From the NCBI RefSeq assembly GCF_945649885.1, contig NZ_CALZFS010000010.1, positions 1 through 39,127 of the forward strand: a stretch of DNA of 39,127 nucleotides, given 5' to 3'. Shown one piece after another: positions 1 to 8,780 of the stretch (position 1 is its first letter; the number at the start of each line of letters is the position of its first letter). Both the position numbers and the translations under genes were made by a program. Origin of the DNA: an uncultured Corynebacterium sp. (GTDB lineage Bacteria > Actinomycetota > Actinomycetes > Mycobacteriales > Mycobacteriaceae). The notes beneath the pieces were generated by a model. That model did not search any database and was not told the origin of the DNA. It saw nothing but the letters and a program-made list of their open reading frames with translations.

Positions 1-35
1 CGTCTGTGATCCCACCTGAGGTGGGATCACAGACG
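1..35 (-). terminator. Perfect hairpin after accE
   Basis: A perfect 16-bp stem (1-16 with 20-35) closes a 3-nt loop, 29 nt beyond the accE stop. It is very likely the terminator of the accE end of the carboxylase cluster. The T-tract expected on the minus strand would lie outside the window. There is no T-run on the plus side, so termination in that direction is less certain. Confidence 0.75.
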
Positions 36-64
36 CCTCCTGCAAGGAAACTACTGGTGGAACC

Positions 65-301
65 TTAGAAGAAGTTCACGTTCTGGAAGGCACTCGGGTT
101 GTAGTTGACCGGACGCTGCAGACGCTCCTCCAGATTGCCCCACTGGTTGCGATCCTTGACAGCTTCCTCAGACGCTGCGGATGCAGAAGCCAGACCTGCG
201 AACAGGATGGTCAGGGCAGCCACCTGGGTGTCATCCGGATTGCCGGACAGGACCTGCAGGAATGGCTTCTTGGGGGCCTCGGTGGTGGTCTCTTCAGACA
301 T
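65..301 (-). CDS. accE: Acyl-CoA carboxylase epsilon subunit AccE
   Basis: This 78-residue protein matches the small epsilon subunit of actinobacterial acyl-CoA carboxylases, which binds the beta subunit and stimulates the biotin-dependent complex that makes malonyl-CoA and the carboxylated long-chain acyl-CoA for mycolic acids. The N-terminus is charged and Thr/Pro-rich. A central helix (about residues 23-45) opens with the conserved pattern NPDDTQVAALTILFAGLA, and the C-terminus is Arg/Asn-rich. The ATG has a good AAGGAG-type ribosome site. It lies 49 nt downstream of dtsR2 on the same strand and is probably cotranscribed. Family assignment rests on motif, size and position beside the beta subunits. 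Confidence 0.88.
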   Translation of the reverse strand: MSEETTTEAPKKPFLQVLSGNPDDTQVAALTILFAGLASASAASEEAVKDRNQWGNLEERLQRPVNYNPSAFQNVNFF

Positions 302-350
302 GATTCTCCTTGTGGAAATTCTTCAAAGCTGGTCAGGTGCGACAAGCTGT

Positions 351-1964
351 TTACAGCGGGATGTTGCCGTGCTTCTTGGCAGGAACACTAACAACCTTGC
401 GATCCAGAAGGCGCAGACCCTCAATGATCTGTCCACGGGTTTCAGATGGTGGGATGACAGCGTCAACGTAGCCGCGTTCAGCAGCCATGTACGGGTTGAC
501 CAGGGTCTGCTCGTACTCCTGCTCGTACTGCTTCATCAGTGCCGCGACGTCCTCGCCGGCAGCTGCCGCAGCCTTGAGCTCCTTGCGGTAGATGAAGCCG
601 ACGGCGCCGGAGGCACCCATGACGGCGATCTGTGCGGTTGGCCATGCGAAGACGAGGTCTGCGCCCATGTCCTTGGAGCCCATGACGCAGTAAGCGCCAC
701 CGTAGGACTTGCGGGTGATCACGGTGATCTTACCGACGGTTGCCTCGGCGTAGGCGTAGAGCAGCTTGGCTCCACGGCGGATGATGCCGTCGAATTCCTG
801 GTTGGTGCCCGGCAGGAAGCCTGGAACGTCAACGAACTCGATGATCGGGATGTTGAAGGCATCGCAGGTGCGGATGAAGCGCGCAGCCTTCTCGGATGCC
901 TTGATGTCCAGGCAGCCGGCGAACTGCATCGGCTGGTTGGCCACGATGCCGATGGCGCGTCCTTCAACGCGGGCGAAGCCACAGAGGATGTTCTCTGCGT
1001 AACCTTCCTGGATCTCGAAGAACTCAGCGTCATCCACGATGCGGGAGATGACGTCCTTCATGTCATAAGGCTGGTTCGGGGAGTCCGGAATCAGGGTATC
1101 CAGCTCGAGGTCGGTCTCAGTGAGGTTCTCCTGGATGGAGCCCACCATGATCTCGGCGTCTTCGCGTGGGGTTTCCGCACGGTTGTTGGACGGCAGGTAC
1201 GACACCAGATCACGGGCCCAATCCAGCGCGTCGGAATCATCAGACGCGGTGTAGTGGGAGGTACCGGACTGGGACATGTGGGTGTATGCGCCGCCGAGCT
1301 CTTCCTGGGTGACTTCCTCGCCGGTGACGGTCTTGATCACGTCTGGGCCGGTGATGAACATCTTGGAGGTCTTGTCCACCATGATGATGAAGTCGGTCAG
1401 GGCAGGGGAGTACACGTGGCCACCGGCACAGGCGCCCATGATCAGGGAGATCTGGGGGATCACGCCGGATGCCTGGGTGTTGCGGTAGAAGATCTGGGAG
1501 TACAGCCCCAGGGAAACAACGCCCTCCTGGATACGTGCGCCGGCACCTTCGTTGATACCGATCAGGGGAACACCGGTCTTGATGGCCAGATCCATGATCT
1601 TCACGATCTTCTCGCCGTAGACCTCACCGAGTGCGCCGCCGAAGACAGCGCCGTCCTGTGAGAAGACACAGACCTTGCGGCCGTCGATGGTGCCGTAGCC
1701 GGTGACCACACCGTCTGTGACTGGACGCTTGGAATCCAGGCCGAAGTTCTTGGAGCGGTGGCGGGCGAGGGCGTCAACCTCCACGAAGGAGCCTTCATCA
1801 AGTAGGTACTCGATGCGCTCACGGGCGGTCTTCTTACCTGCCTCGTGCACCCTGTCCACGGAAGCCTGGCCCATGGGGGCCTGTGCCTCGGAAAGGCGCG
1901 CGCGCAGGTCTGCCAGTTTTCCGGCGGTAGTGGTGAGATCAGGTGCTGTCGTTGCTGCAGTCAT
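351..1964 (-). CDS. dtsR2: Acyl-CoA carboxylase beta subunit, DtsR2/AccD type
   Basis: This is a biotin-dependent acyl-CoA carboxylase carboxyltransferase of 537 residues, a normal length. It carries the N-terminal crotonase-fold half with [15 protein letters not shown] and [11 protein letters not shown], the [16 protein letters not shown] segment, and a C-terminal half with the conserved VDVPGFLPG and [12 protein letters not shown]. The subunit transfers carboxyl from biotin on AccBC (not in this window) to acyl-CoA. It is paralogous to the neighbouring dtsR1. I call it dtsR2 because it is next to accE and is 537 residues long, as in C. glutamicum; the numbering is from memory. No Shine-Dalgarno precedes the ATG, while TAGACT lies 8 nt upstream, suggesting a leaderless mRNA. 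A role in mycolate precursor carboxylation is inferred from the family. Confidence 0.93.
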   Translation of the reverse strand: MTAATTAPDLTTTAGKLADLRARLSEAQAPMGQASVDRVHEAGKKTARERIEYLLDEGSFVEVDALARHRSKNFGLDSKRPVTDGVVTGYGTIDGRKVCVFSQDGAVFGGALGEVYGEKIVKIMDLAIKTGVPLIGINEGAGARIQEGVVSLGLYSQIFYRNTQASGVIPQISLIMGACAGGHVYSPALTDFIIMVDKTSKMFITGPDVIKTVTGEEVTQEELGGAYTHMSQSGTSHYTASDDSDALDWARDLVSYLPSNNRAETPREDAEIMVGSIQENLTETDLELDTLIPDSPNQPYDMKDVISRIVDDAEFFEIQEGYAENILCGFARVEGRAIGIVANQPMQFAGCLDIKASEKAARFIRTCDAFNIPIIEFVDVPGFLPGTNQEFDGIIRRGAKLLYAYAEATVGKITVITRKSYGGAYCVMGSKDMGADLVFAWPTAQIAVMGASGAVGFIYRKELKAAAAAGEDVAALMKQYEQEYEQTLVNPYMAAERGYVDAVIPPSETRGQIIEGLRLLDRKVVSVPAKKHGNIPL

Positions 1965-1972
1965 GGTTTCTT

Positions 1973-1978
1973 AGTCTA
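1973..1978 (-). promoter_or_regulatory. Predicted -10 of dtsR2, leaderless
   Basis: The minus strand reads TAGACT, matching the actinobacterial TANNNT -10 pattern, with exactly 8 nt before the dtsR2 ATG. No ribosome-binding sequence lies between, so transcription should start at or next to the ATG. Confidence 0.5.
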
Positions 1979-2543
1979 AATCCTGGGGTGCGTTCGTGAG
2001 TAATGCATGGACGTCATCGCAGAGAAATCTGCTGCCACAGAGAAGGGACTGGCCCTCATCTGGCACTCCCCTGAGGGGGCGGCGGCGGTTGATGATTTTA
2101 GGACCGGTTGGAACATCGCAATGGTTTTGCGACTCTCACCTTTCGCTAACGGGAATGATAGTTCAATAGCCCTCACATGTCCCAGAATTGAATAGTTGGA
2201 CTTCTCACCTTCCATTAAACCTCCAGCGTGGAGCAGGTATGACACGACCAGTCGACAAACTGACCATGAGATGGCCAACCCATGACCGCTGCAACTGTGA
2301 GGCCTCCGGAGGCGGGGTGGGGTTGTGGTGCGGCCAACACCCCGCAACCGTTCGCCAGGCGGACACTTTGGGGGGCTGTGGAACTGCTTCAGATGGGGAG
2401 GTGACTGCGGGGGTAACCTCTCCCCGGGGAAAGCATCCGGGCAGCCCTCCAGCGGCCCCCTGTGGAATGAAAGTCCAACACCCGCGCCATACACCGCAGG
2501 GGTGGGTGGACGCGGGTGGGGAAGGCAAACCGGCTTGAGGTTC
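1979..2543 (-). other. Structured gap between dtsR1 and dtsR2
   Basis: This gap of about 565 nt contains no convincing gene. The dtsR1-proximal half (2300-2520) is GC-rich with several dyads: a GCCTCCGGAGGC palindrome at 2302-2313, an 8-bp stem 2312-2319/2338-2345, an imperfect stem 2395-2402/2416-2425, a TCCCCGGGGA palindrome at 2421-2430, and an 8-bp stem 2479-2486/2511-2518. None has a good T-tract on the minus strand. Together they may act as 3' processing or termination structure for dtsR1. The dtsR2-proximal half is plainer and holds the dtsR2 promoter. Confidence 0.45.
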
Positions 2544-4175
2544 TTAGAGAGGCATGTTGCCGTGCTTGCGGGCAGGACGGGTGACATTCTTGTGCTTGAG
2601 CAGACGCAGGTTGCGTGCGATCTGGCCACGGGTCTCAGATGGCAGGATGACCGCGTCGATCAGGCCACGCTCGGCGGCGAGGTAGGGATTGAGCATGTGA
2701 TCCTCATACTCGCGCTCGAAGGACTGTGCCAGAGCGACGGTGTCCAGGCCCTTGGCATCGGCTGCCATGAGCTCCTTGCGGTAGATGAACTGGACAGCTC
2801 CGGCAGCGCCCATGACGGCGATCTGCGCGGTTGGCCACGCCAGATTCACGTCAGAGCCCAGGCCCTTGGAGCCCATGACGCAGTAGGCGCCGCCGTAGGC
2901 CTTGCGCATGGTCACAGTGATCTTAGGGACGGTGGCCTCGCCGTAGGCGTAGAGCAGCTTGGCGCCACGGCGTAGGATGCCGCCATACTCCTGGCCGGCA
3001 CCTGGCAGGAAGCCAGGGACATCGACAAGCATGACGATCGGGATGTTGAAGGCATCGCAGGTACGCACGAAGCGGGCGGCCTTCTCGGAGGAGTCAATGT
3101 CCAGACAGCCAGCGAACTGGGTTGGCTGGTTGGCGACGAAACCAACGGACTGGCCTTCGATGCGGCCGAAGGCGATTACGACGTTCTCGGCGCGGTCAGC
3201 CTGGATCTCCAGGTATTCGCCATCATCGGTCAGACAGGTGATGACATCGCGGACATCATAAGGGGTGGTTGCGGAGTCCGGGATGATCTCATCGAGCTTG
3301 AGGTCATCGGCGGTGAGGTTCTCCTCGATGCCGCCCTCTTCCTCATCGAAGTCCTCGGCAGGTGCGTAGGAACGGTTGTTGGATGGCAGGAAGGATACGA
3401 GATCCTGAACCCAGTCCAGTGCGTCCTCATCGGTGGCTGCGGTGTAGTGGGAGTTACCTGCGGTGACCATGTGGGTGGTTGCTCCGCCAAGCTCCTCCTG
3501 GGTGATCTCCTCGCCGGTGACGGTCTTGATCACGTCTGGGCCGGTGACGAACATCTTGGAGGTCTTGTCCACCATGACCACGAAGTCGGTCAGTGCCGGG
3601 CCGTAGGCGTTGCCGCCTGCACAGGCACCCATGATCACGGAGATCTGGGGGATGACGCCGGAAGCCTGGATGTTCTGATAGAAGGTCTGGGAAATGAAGT
3701 CAAGGGAGACCGCACCATCCTGGATGCGGGCGCCGGCGCCTTCGTAGAGGCCGATCAGTGGGCGGCCGGTATCGATGGCCAGCTCCATGATCTTGATCAT
3801 CTTTTCGCCATAAACCTCACCGAGCGCGCCACCGAAGACGGTGCCGTCCTGAGAGAAGATGCAGACCTCGCGGCCATCGATGGTGCCCCAGCCGGTGACG
3901 ATGCCGTCGGTGGCTGGACGCTTGGTGCCGAGTCCGAATGCGGTGGTGCGGTGGCGGGCCAGCTGATCGGTCTCAATGAAGGAGCCTTCATCGAGCAGGT
4001 AATCAAGGCGCTCGCGGGCGGTGAGGCGGTTGGCCGCGTGGACCTTCTCTACGGCCTTTTCGCCCATGGGGAAGTGGGCTTCCGCACGGCGGGCCTTGAG
4101 GTCGGCGATCTTGCCGGCGGTGGTGTTGATGTCTGGGAGGTTGGCGACGTCAATCAAAGGTGAGGAAATGGTCAT
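2544..4175 (-). CDS. dtsR1: Acyl-CoA carboxylase beta subunit, DtsR1/AccD type
   Basis: This 543-residue carboxyltransferase subunit is strongly similar to the adjacent dtsR2. It has [59 protein letters not shown] and [15 protein letters not shown] in the usual order. A short acidic insertion ([13 protein letters not shown], about residue 270) distinguishes it from dtsR2. In C. glutamicum the equivalent is the main malonyl-CoA-forming beta subunit, needed for fatty acid synthesis and linked to detergent sensitivity and glutamate secretion; that role is carried over from the family. It is divergent from birA, whose product biotinylates the alpha subunit. The ATG lacks a Shine-Dalgarno, and TACGAT lies 8 nt upstream. 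FasR control is known in relatives, but I could not identify an operator. Confidence 0.93.
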   Translation of the reverse strand: MTISSPLIDVANLPDINTTAGKIADLKARRAEAHFPMGEKAVEKVHAANRLTARERLDYLLDEGSFIETDQLARHRTTAFGLGTKRPATDGIVTGWGTIDGREVCIFSQDGTVFGGALGEVYGEKMIKIMELAIDTGRPLIGLYEGAGARIQDGAVSLDFISQTFYQNIQASGVIPQISVIMGACAGGNAYGPALTDFVVMVDKTSKMFVTGPDVIKTVTGEEITQEELGGATTHMVTAGNSHYTAATDEDALDWVQDLVSFLPSNNRSYAPAEDFDEEEGGIEENLTADDLKLDEIIPDSATTPYDVRDVITCLTDDGEYLEIQADRAENVVIAFGRIEGQSVGFVANQPTQFAGCLDIDSSEKAARFVRTCDAFNIPIVMLVDVPGFLPGAGQEYGGILRRGAKLLYAYGEATVPKITVTMRKAYGGAYCVMGSKGLGSDVNLAWPTAQIAVMGAAGAVQFIYRKELMAADAKGLDTVALAQSFEREYEDHMLNPYLAAERGLIDAVILPSETRGQIARNLRLLKHKNVTRPARKHGNMPL

Positions 4176-4183
4176 GTTTTGGA

Positions 4184-4189
4184 ATCGTA
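4184..4189 (-). promoter_or_regulatory. Predicted -10 of dtsR1, leaderless
   Basis: TACGAT on the minus strand ends 8 nt before the dtsR1 ATG, the same spacing as at dtsR2. No Shine-Dalgarno is present, so a leaderless transcript is predicted. Confidence 0.45.
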
Positions 4190-4573
4190 GCCGTAGCTGG
4201 CGGCCGCGTCCACATTCCCAGGCGGGTGAATTAGGTCACATTTTGGGTTAGTCCTGCGTGTGGATAGTTTTTTGAGGTGAAACTTTTTCCGGCGTGTCGC
4301 ACGGATCACCTTTTGACAGGGGCTGCGAGTTGTGAAGTGAGGGGAGACAGGACCTGTGTCCTGGAGCGTTCTGGGGCCTGAAACCGCAGGTGTGCGCAGG
4401 CTTGAGACGCTTATCCTGCAGTGACATGAGATGGTGGTGATCAGGCTTGTGGTGGGGGCTACACATGGGGTGCCGGTGGGGGGTGGGTGTGGGTGGGCAG
4501 GATGCCCCCGTCTCTCGGGTGCCTCAGAGGCGAAAAGGAGCGGTTGTTTCAACACCAACCACTGCCGGGGGAC
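4190..4573. other. dtsR1-birA divergent region
   Basis: No gene is visible in this 384-nt divergent spacer. It holds a 6-bp hairpin (4348-4353/4358-4363) and an unusually G-rich stretch at 4430-4500. Within that, 4478-4497 has four runs of three or more G separated by 1-3 nt, a canonical G-quadruplex pattern on the birA coding strand. The two genes' -10 elements flank the region. Confidence 0.5.
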
Positions 4574-4579
4574 TAGATT
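4574..4579 (+). promoter_or_regulatory. Predicted -10 of birA, leaderless
   Basis: TAGATT lies 7 nt before the ATG at 4587, with no Shine-Dalgarno between. This spacing supports that ATG over upstream in-frame starts. Confidence 0.5.
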
Positions 4580-4586
4580 GTCGGAC

Positions 4587-5393
4587 ATGAAGCACACTCC
4601 CGATGCACGCCGTCCCCTGGATATCACCCGCTTACGCGAAGTTCTGGTCGATGATGGCCCCTTTGCCCGCCTGGACTATTCACTAAGCACTGACTCCACC
4701 AATGCTGATCTCCTGCGCGCAGAACAGGATGGTGCTCCGGAATGGACGGTGTCCACCACAGAATTCCAGGATTCCGGACGTGGCAGATTGGGCAGGCCCT
4801 GGATTGCACCGGAGAAGGCGTTGGTGATGTTCTCTGTACTTTTCCGCCCAGATCCGGCGCAGTTATCCCACCTGGGGACCATCCCACTGGCCTGTGGTCT
4901 GGCGTTGATGGACACCCTCCGTGATCTCGGGGTGGACGGTGCCGGCCTGAAGTGGCCTAATGATGTGCTGCTCAATGCGAAAAAGCTCTGCGGAATTCTC
5001 GTGGAGGCGGCATCACTAGACACCCGACCAGCGGTGATCATCGGCATCGGCATCAACATTGATCTGACAACAGAGGAACTTCCCGTTCCCCACGCCACCT
5101 CCCTGTCGCTGGCAGGCCATGACATCGACCGCACAGATTTCCTCATTGCTGTGCTGGGGAATATCCGCACCCGCTTAATGGAATGGTCCCAGGGGGAGAA
5201 CACCTGGCTGGATGCCTACCGTGAGGTTTGCTCCAGCCTGGGACAGGATGTCCGGGTAATCCTGCCCGGGGAGAAGGAACTGCTGGGTGTTGCCGTGGGC
5301 ATTGCTTCCGGTGGGCAGTTGATGGTCCGGGATCAAAGTGGTGAGGTTCATACGCTCAACGCCGGTGAGGTGACCCACCTGCGCCTGCAGTAG
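4587..5393 (+). CDS. birA: Biotin-[acetyl-CoA-carboxylase] ligase BirA
   Basis: The gene encodes a 268-residue biotin protein ligase. It activates biotin to biotinyl-AMP and attaches it to the BCCP lysine of acyl-CoA and pyruvate carboxylases. Visible signatures are DSTNADLL, the adenylate loop SGRGRLGRPW, LKWPNDVLL and KLCGILVE, followed by a small C-terminal domain. There is no N-terminal helix-turn-helix, so it is a monofunctional class I ligase and not a repressor. The reading frame stays open further upstream, but the leader there is Gly/Val-rich low complexity, and the ATG preceded by TAGATT is the better start. It is divergent from the carboxylase genes it serves. Confidence 0.92.
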   Translation: MKHTPDARRPLDITRLREVLVDDGPFARLDYSLSTDSTNADLLRAEQDGAPEWTVSTTEFQDSGRGRLGRPWIAPEKALVMFSVLFRPDPAQLSHLGTIPLACGLALMDTLRDLGVDGAGLKWPNDVLLNAKKLCGILVEAASLDTRPAVIIGIGINIDLTTEELPVPHATSLSLAGHDIDRTDFLIAVLGNIRTRLMEWSQGENTWLDAYREVCSSLGQDVRVILPGEKELLGVAVGIASGGQLMVRDQSGEVHTLNAGEVTHLRLQ

Positions 5394-5403
5394 GGTGGAA
5401 AAC

Positions 5404-5892
5404 ATGCCGGGGAAAGCAAACAACAAGAGAGTCACGAGCGCAGAACGCGTCTACGTGGATCTGACCTCCCCTTTATCCGCCATGCTCTTTCCTGTTCTAG
5501 AACTGATCATCATCACCGGAGTCTGCTGGATGGCCGTGGGATATTTCGACCGACTGCCGGACATGTTCGGTTATGTACCTGCCACGGACTTCCCGCCGGG
5601 GACCCGAGACCTGATCCTGGGAATCTGGGCAGTGTTGAGCCTCTGGCGTTTTGGACTGCCCCTGATCCGGCAGCGTCGTTATCGCATCACGGTGACAGAC
5701 CGGAAGCTTCTGGTACGCCCCTCCGGACTGCGCTCCCGTTATGATTCGATTCCCCTCAGTTATATGCATGATGTTCAGCGACGTCGTAAAACACTGATCC
5801 TGGGGGTAGGCGGACAGACCCGTCCCTATGTGGTCAACAACGTTCCGAAGGCCAAGAAGGTGGAGTCCGTGCTGAAGGATCTTCGGTACTGA
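5404..5892 (+). CDS. PH-domain membrane protein (Rv3277-like)
   Basis: This 162-residue protein has two predicted membrane helices (about residues 22-45 and 63-83), then a cytoplasmic bacterial PH-like segment (about 90-160) with the typical RYRITVTDRKLLVRPSGL strand pattern and basic RRRK residues. Similar small proteins sit between birA and purK in mycobacteria (Rv3277 region, from memory). Function is unknown. An upstream GTG at 5395 is possible. I chose the ATG because TAGGGT, which overlaps the birA stop codon, lies 7 nt before it, matching other probable leaderless starts here. It may also be read through from birA. Confidence 0.75.
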   Translation: MPGKANNKRVTSAERVYVDLTSPLSAMLFPVLELIIITGVCWMAVGYFDRLPDMFGYVPATDFPPGTRDLILGIWAVLSLWRFGLPLIRQRRYRITVTDRKLLVRPSGLRSRYDSIPLSYMHDVQRRRKTLILGVGGQTRPYVVNNVPKAKKVESVLKDLRY

Positions 5893-5905
5893 CAGGTCAG
5901 CTGGC

Positions 5906-5911
5906 TATAGT
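5906..5911 (+). promoter_or_regulatory. Predicted -10 of purK, leaderless
   Basis: TATAGT lies 8 nt before the GTG at 5920. No Shine-Dalgarno is present, and the alternative TTG at 5911 overlaps the hexamer itself, so the GTG is the likely start. Confidence 0.55.
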
Positions 5912-5919
5912 TGAGCCTT

Positions 5920-7146
5920 GTGACTTCTCATGAAACCAACACCAGCCCCGCCCACCTTGATCTTGACGGAAATCCTGCGGCGCATGCCCCGGGGATGCCT
6001 GTCGTGGCAGTGATCGGCGATGGCCAGCTTGCCCGCATGATGCAGACCGAGGCCATTGAACTCGGCCAGTCGGTACGCCTACTGGCAGGTGCCCGGGACG
6101 CGTCAGCATCCCAGGTGGCAGCTGATGTGGTCTTAGGTGATTACACCAACATTGATGATCTCCGCCGCGCCCTCAAAGGTGCCGACGTCATGACCTTTGA
6201 TCATGAGCACGTGCCCACCGAACACCTGCGTCAGTTGATCTCCGAAGGGGTCAATGTCCAGCCTGGTCCGGATGCTCTGGTCAATGCCCAGGACAAGCTG
6301 GTCATGCGCAGGCGTCTGCAGGAACTGGGTGCCCCCATACCACCTTTTGTCGCCATTGAGAATGCGGCTGATGCGCAGGCTTTCTTTGATGAGGTTGATG
6401 GTCAGGTGTGCGTGAAGGCCCGCCGTGGAGGCTATGACGGACATGGTGTGTGGTTCCCCGCATCGAAGGAAGAACTGACAGAACTCGTCGATAAGCTCCT
6501 GGCAGCTGGCACCGCACTGATGGCTGAGCAGAAGGTCGAACTTGCCCGCGAGCTATCCGCGATGGTCGCGCGCACCCCGTCCGGCGAGACGGCTGCATGG
6601 CCGGTTGTTGAATCCGTGCAGCGCAACGGCGTGTGTGCCGAGGCCGTGGCCCCAGCGCCTGATCTCTCATCTGAACTGCAGGAATCCACCCGCGCGCTGG
6701 CTGAACACATCGCCACCGAACTTGGTGTCACCGGTGTGCTCGCCGTGGAACTGTTCGAGGACACCGATGGGGAGATCTCCGTCAATGAGCTGGCCATGCG
6801 CCCCCACAACACCGGTCACTGGACCCAGGATGGTTGTGTGACCAGCCAGTTTGAGCAGCACCTACGTGCGGTACTGGACTACCCACTCGGTTCCACCGAT
6901 ACCCTGGCACCGTTCACAGTGATGGCCAATATGCTGGCCGCCGATGAAGATCCGGCTGAGCCGATGGCACGCCGCATGATTGAGGTGTGGGAGCGTTACC
7001 CCAACGCCAAGATCCACCTCTACGGCAAGGGTTTCCGCCCCGGCCGCAAGATCGGCCACGTCAACATGGTCGGCGAGGATGCGGACACCGTGCGCGCAGA
7101 TGCTGCAGCAGCCGCCAACTACCTGGTCAATGCCACCTGGGCTTAA
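5920..7146 (+). CDS. purK: N5-carboxyaminoimidazole ribonucleotide synthase PurK
   Basis: The 408-residue ATP-grasp enzyme converts AIR, bicarbonate and ATP to N5-CAIR in de novo purine synthesis. The N-terminal nucleotide-binding loop VIGDGQLARMMQ starts about residue 28. The middle has the ATP-grasp lysine region VCVKARRGGYDGHGVW, and the C-terminal part has AVELFEDTDGEISVNELAMRPHNTGHW, a PurK signature. The N-terminal extension of about 25 polar residues before the Rossmann strand is longer than usual. The GTG start is supported by a -10 element 8 nt upstream. PurE, which uses the product, follows after 136 nt. Confidence 0.93.
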   Translation: MTSHETNTSPAHLDLDGNPAAHAPGMPVVAVIGDGQLARMMQTEAIELGQSVRLLAGARDASASQVAADVVLGDYTNIDDLRRALKGADVMTFDHEHVPTEHLRQLISEGVNVQPGPDALVNAQDKLVMRRRLQELGAPIPPFVAIENAADAQAFFDEVDGQVCVKARRGGYDGHGVWFPASKEELTELVDKLLAAGTALMAEQKVELARELSAMVARTPSGETAAWPVVESVQRNGVCAEAVAPAPDLSSELQESTRALAEHIATELGVTGVLAVELFEDTDGEISVNELAMRPHNTGHWTQDGCVTSQFEQHLRAVLDYPLGSTDTLAPFTVMANMLAADEDPAEPMARRMIEVWERYPNAKIHLYGKGFRPGRKIGHVNMVGEDADTVRADAAAAANYLVNATWA

Positions 7147-7176
7147 ACCTGCGCTTTTCGACGCCCCACCTTGTCT

Positions 7177-7225
7177 CCGCCCCAGCCCTGTCCCCCGGCA
7201 ACTAACCGGGTCGCAGGCGGGGCGG
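7177..7225 (+). terminator. Imperfect hairpin between purK and purE
   Basis: A 7-bp outer stem (7177-7183/7219-7225), with bulged extensions, encloses a second 5-bp stem (7194-7198/7206-7210). No proper T-tract follows. It could reduce purK readthrough or be an mRNA-stabilising structure. Confidence 0.3.
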
Positions 7226-7226
7226 T

Positions 7227-7232
7227 TAGACT
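7227..7232 (+). promoter_or_regulatory. Predicted -10 of purE
   Basis: TAGACT lies 50 nt before the purE ATG, immediately after the purK-purE hairpin. It would give a leader of about 45 nt containing the GGAGG ribosome site. I see no clear -35. Confidence 0.4.
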
Positions 7233-7282
7233 TTCCTACGGAAACTTAAATTCTTGAGGCACCGTTACCTGGAGGAAGCACA

Positions 7283-7783
7283 ATGGCACCACTCATCGGA
7301 CTGATCATGGGATCTGACTCAGACTGGGACACTGTTGAACCAGCCGCTGAGGCATTGGCTGAATTCGGCATCCCTTTCGAAGTAGGAGTCCTCTCGGCAC
7401 ACCGCACCCCGGAACGCATGCTCAGCTACGCCAAGACCGCCCATGAGCGCGGCATCAAGGTCATCATCGCCTGCGCCGGTGGTGCCGCACACCTGCCCGG
7501 CATGGTTGCCGCAGCCACCCCGCTCCCGGTCATCGGTGTGCCACGCGCACTGAAGGACCTGGATGGTCTGGACTCCCTGCTCTCTATCGTGCAGATGCCA
7601 GCCGGAGTACCTGTGGCCACCGTCTCCATCGGCGGTGCCAAGAACGCTGGCCTGCTGGCCGCCCGCATTCTCGGTGCCGGTGACCCGGCCCTGGTGCAGA
7701 AGATGGCTGACTATCAGGCAGAGATGGCTTCCCAGGTGGAAGCCAAGGACGAGGCGCTGAAGAAGCGCCTCATGGGCGAATAA
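7283..7783 (+). CDS. purE: N5-CAIR mutase PurE
   Basis: This 166-residue class I PurE rearranges N5-CAIR to CAIR, the step after PurK. The N-terminal [16 protein letters not shown], the SAHRTPERM substrate loop (about 42-50) with its catalytic His, and [19 protein letters not shown] are all present. A strong GGAGG ribosome site lies 7-8 nt before the ATG. It is separated from purK by a structured spacer with its own probable promoter, so it need not depend on the purK transcript. Confidence 0.95.
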   Translation: MAPLIGLIMGSDSDWDTVEPAAEALAEFGIPFEVGVLSAHRTPERMLSYAKTAHERGIKVIIACAGGAAHLPGMVAAATPLPVIGVPRALKDLDGLDSLLSIVQMPAGVPVATVSIGGAKNAGLLAARILGAGDPALVQKMADYQAEMASQVEAKDEALKKRLMGE

Positions 7784-7796
7784 GATCGTCACTGCT

Positions 7797-8243
7797 GTGA
7801 ATCCGATTCTGGTGCTCGGTTCCAAGGTGGTGGATGGCCGTGTTGACCCACTCCTGGCCTCCCGCCTGGACCGGGCCGCAGAAATTGCTGGTAGACACCC
7901 CCATGTCCCGGTGGTGGTCAGTGGTTTAGATGAGGCCGCCCCCATGGCGGACTATCTCCGCGCCCGCGGAGTACAACACCTCCTCGAAGAACCCCGGGCC
8001 ACCAGCACCAATGAAAACCTGGAAAACGCCCTCGCACTGCTCCCTGACACCAGGCAGTGGACCGTGGTCACCAGTGATTTCCATGCCTGGCGTACCTATC
8101 TCTGGGCCTGGCACCTCGGCATCCCCATCACCGTGGTCACCGCTATAACCCCAGCACACATGCGCACCCAGATGTTTTTGCGGGAATGCCTGGCACTACC
8201 GCACTCCACCCTCCGGGTGCTGTGGCGGAAGTTTAGAGGCTAA
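7797..8243 (+). CDS. DUF218/YdcF-like protein
   Basis: This 148-residue protein has the DUF218 (YdcF/SanA/ElyC) core: a first strand ILVLGSKV, the conserved VVVSGLDE, an EEPRATSTNENLENA segment matching the family S-T-x-E-N motif, and VVTSDFHAWRTYLWA. There is no N-terminal membrane helix, unlike SanA or ElyC, so it looks cytoplasmic, like YdcF. Its biochemical role is unknown. The GTG start has no clear Shine-Dalgarno. TAAGAT overlapping the purE stop ends 10 nt upstream and may give a leaderless message. Its 3' end overlaps the stop of the convergent pseudogene. Confidence 0.75.
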   Translation: MNPILVLGSKVVDGRVDPLLASRLDRAAEIAGRHPHVPVVVSGLDEAAPMADYLRARGVQHLLEEPRATSTNENLENALALLPDTRQWTVVTSDFHAWRTYLWAWHLGIPITVVTAITPAHMRTQMFLRECLALPHSTLRVLWRKFRG

Positions 8244-8754
8244 CTGACCTGGTAGGTGAGTTCGACGAACTGTCCCACCTGCTGGGTGCCACTGAGATGG
8301 AGTCTGTTGCTTTCCATCCGGGAGGAAGACCGGTGTCATGGTGAGGATGATGCGATCCAGAGCGCCAGCACCGAAGAACTGACCGGCTGGTTCTCAACCA
8401 CCTATGACCCACAGATTCTCTACATCTGTGAGAATCCGTGGCAGAGCATCGGCCCCAGAACTGTTGATCAACCGCACGTTGGTTCCCTCATACACTGGGA
8501 GATTCCGGGAGGTGAAGACCCAGGTATCGGGCGTTGACCATAGGAAGTGGTGAGGTCCTCAGGCTTATCCAGCGCACCCAGCAGCCATTCATAGATGGTG
8601 GATCCCATGATCAGGGCATCAATGGTATCCAGGAATGAGGCGATATCAGCTTCCGCATCAGATGCGCGGGAGACATCGAAAACCACTGCAGTGAGTCCTA
8701 CTCATCTGCAATGAAACCATTGAGAGTGGTGGCGCAGTTATACGTGATGGTCAT
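8240..8754 (-). pseudogene. Decayed dihydrofolate reductase/RibD-C-like gene
   Basis: Manual translation of the minus strand recovers a near full-length RibD C-terminal/DHFR-family protein in pieces. It starts MTITYNCATTLNGFIADE, then a TAG stop (8698-8700), DSLQW, a frameshift, FDVSRASD and FLDTIDALIMGSTIYEWL. Another frameshift follows near the YGQRP segment (about 8530), then TWVFTSRNLPVYEGTNVRL and LWVIGG, a TGA stop (8394-8396), GALDRIILTMTPVFLPDGK, a third frameshift, and the typical end VGQFVELTYQVS. Two nonsense codons and at least three frameshifts rule out a working product. The original length would be about 172 residues. The terminal stop overlaps the DUF218 gene end by 3 nt. Confidence 0.85.
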
Positions 8755-8780
8755 GGACACCAGAGTGCAACGGGGACCCC

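Noticed and set aside
105..1661. 518-codon open frame on the plus strand across dtsR2
   Set aside because: It is antisense to a well-recognised carboxyltransferase, shows no family motif and has Gly/Val/Asp-rich shadow composition typical of GC-rich opposite strands.
2068..2078. CCCC-TGA-GGGG mini hairpin upstream of dtsR2
   Set aside because: Only four base pairs and no following T-tract; not worth calling a terminator.
1976..2629. 217-codon minus-strand frame in the dtsR1-dtsR2 gap
   Set aside because: Pro/Ser/His-rich low complexity, overlaps the dtsR1 end, and no ribosome site or family similarity.
8256..8537. 93-codon plus-strand frame
   Set aside because: It is antisense to the decayed DHFR-like gene, whose protein sequence explains this DNA far better.
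8468..8686. 72-codon minus-strand frame taken as a real small gene
   Set aside because: It is the middle fragment of the pseudogene, bounded by frameshifts.
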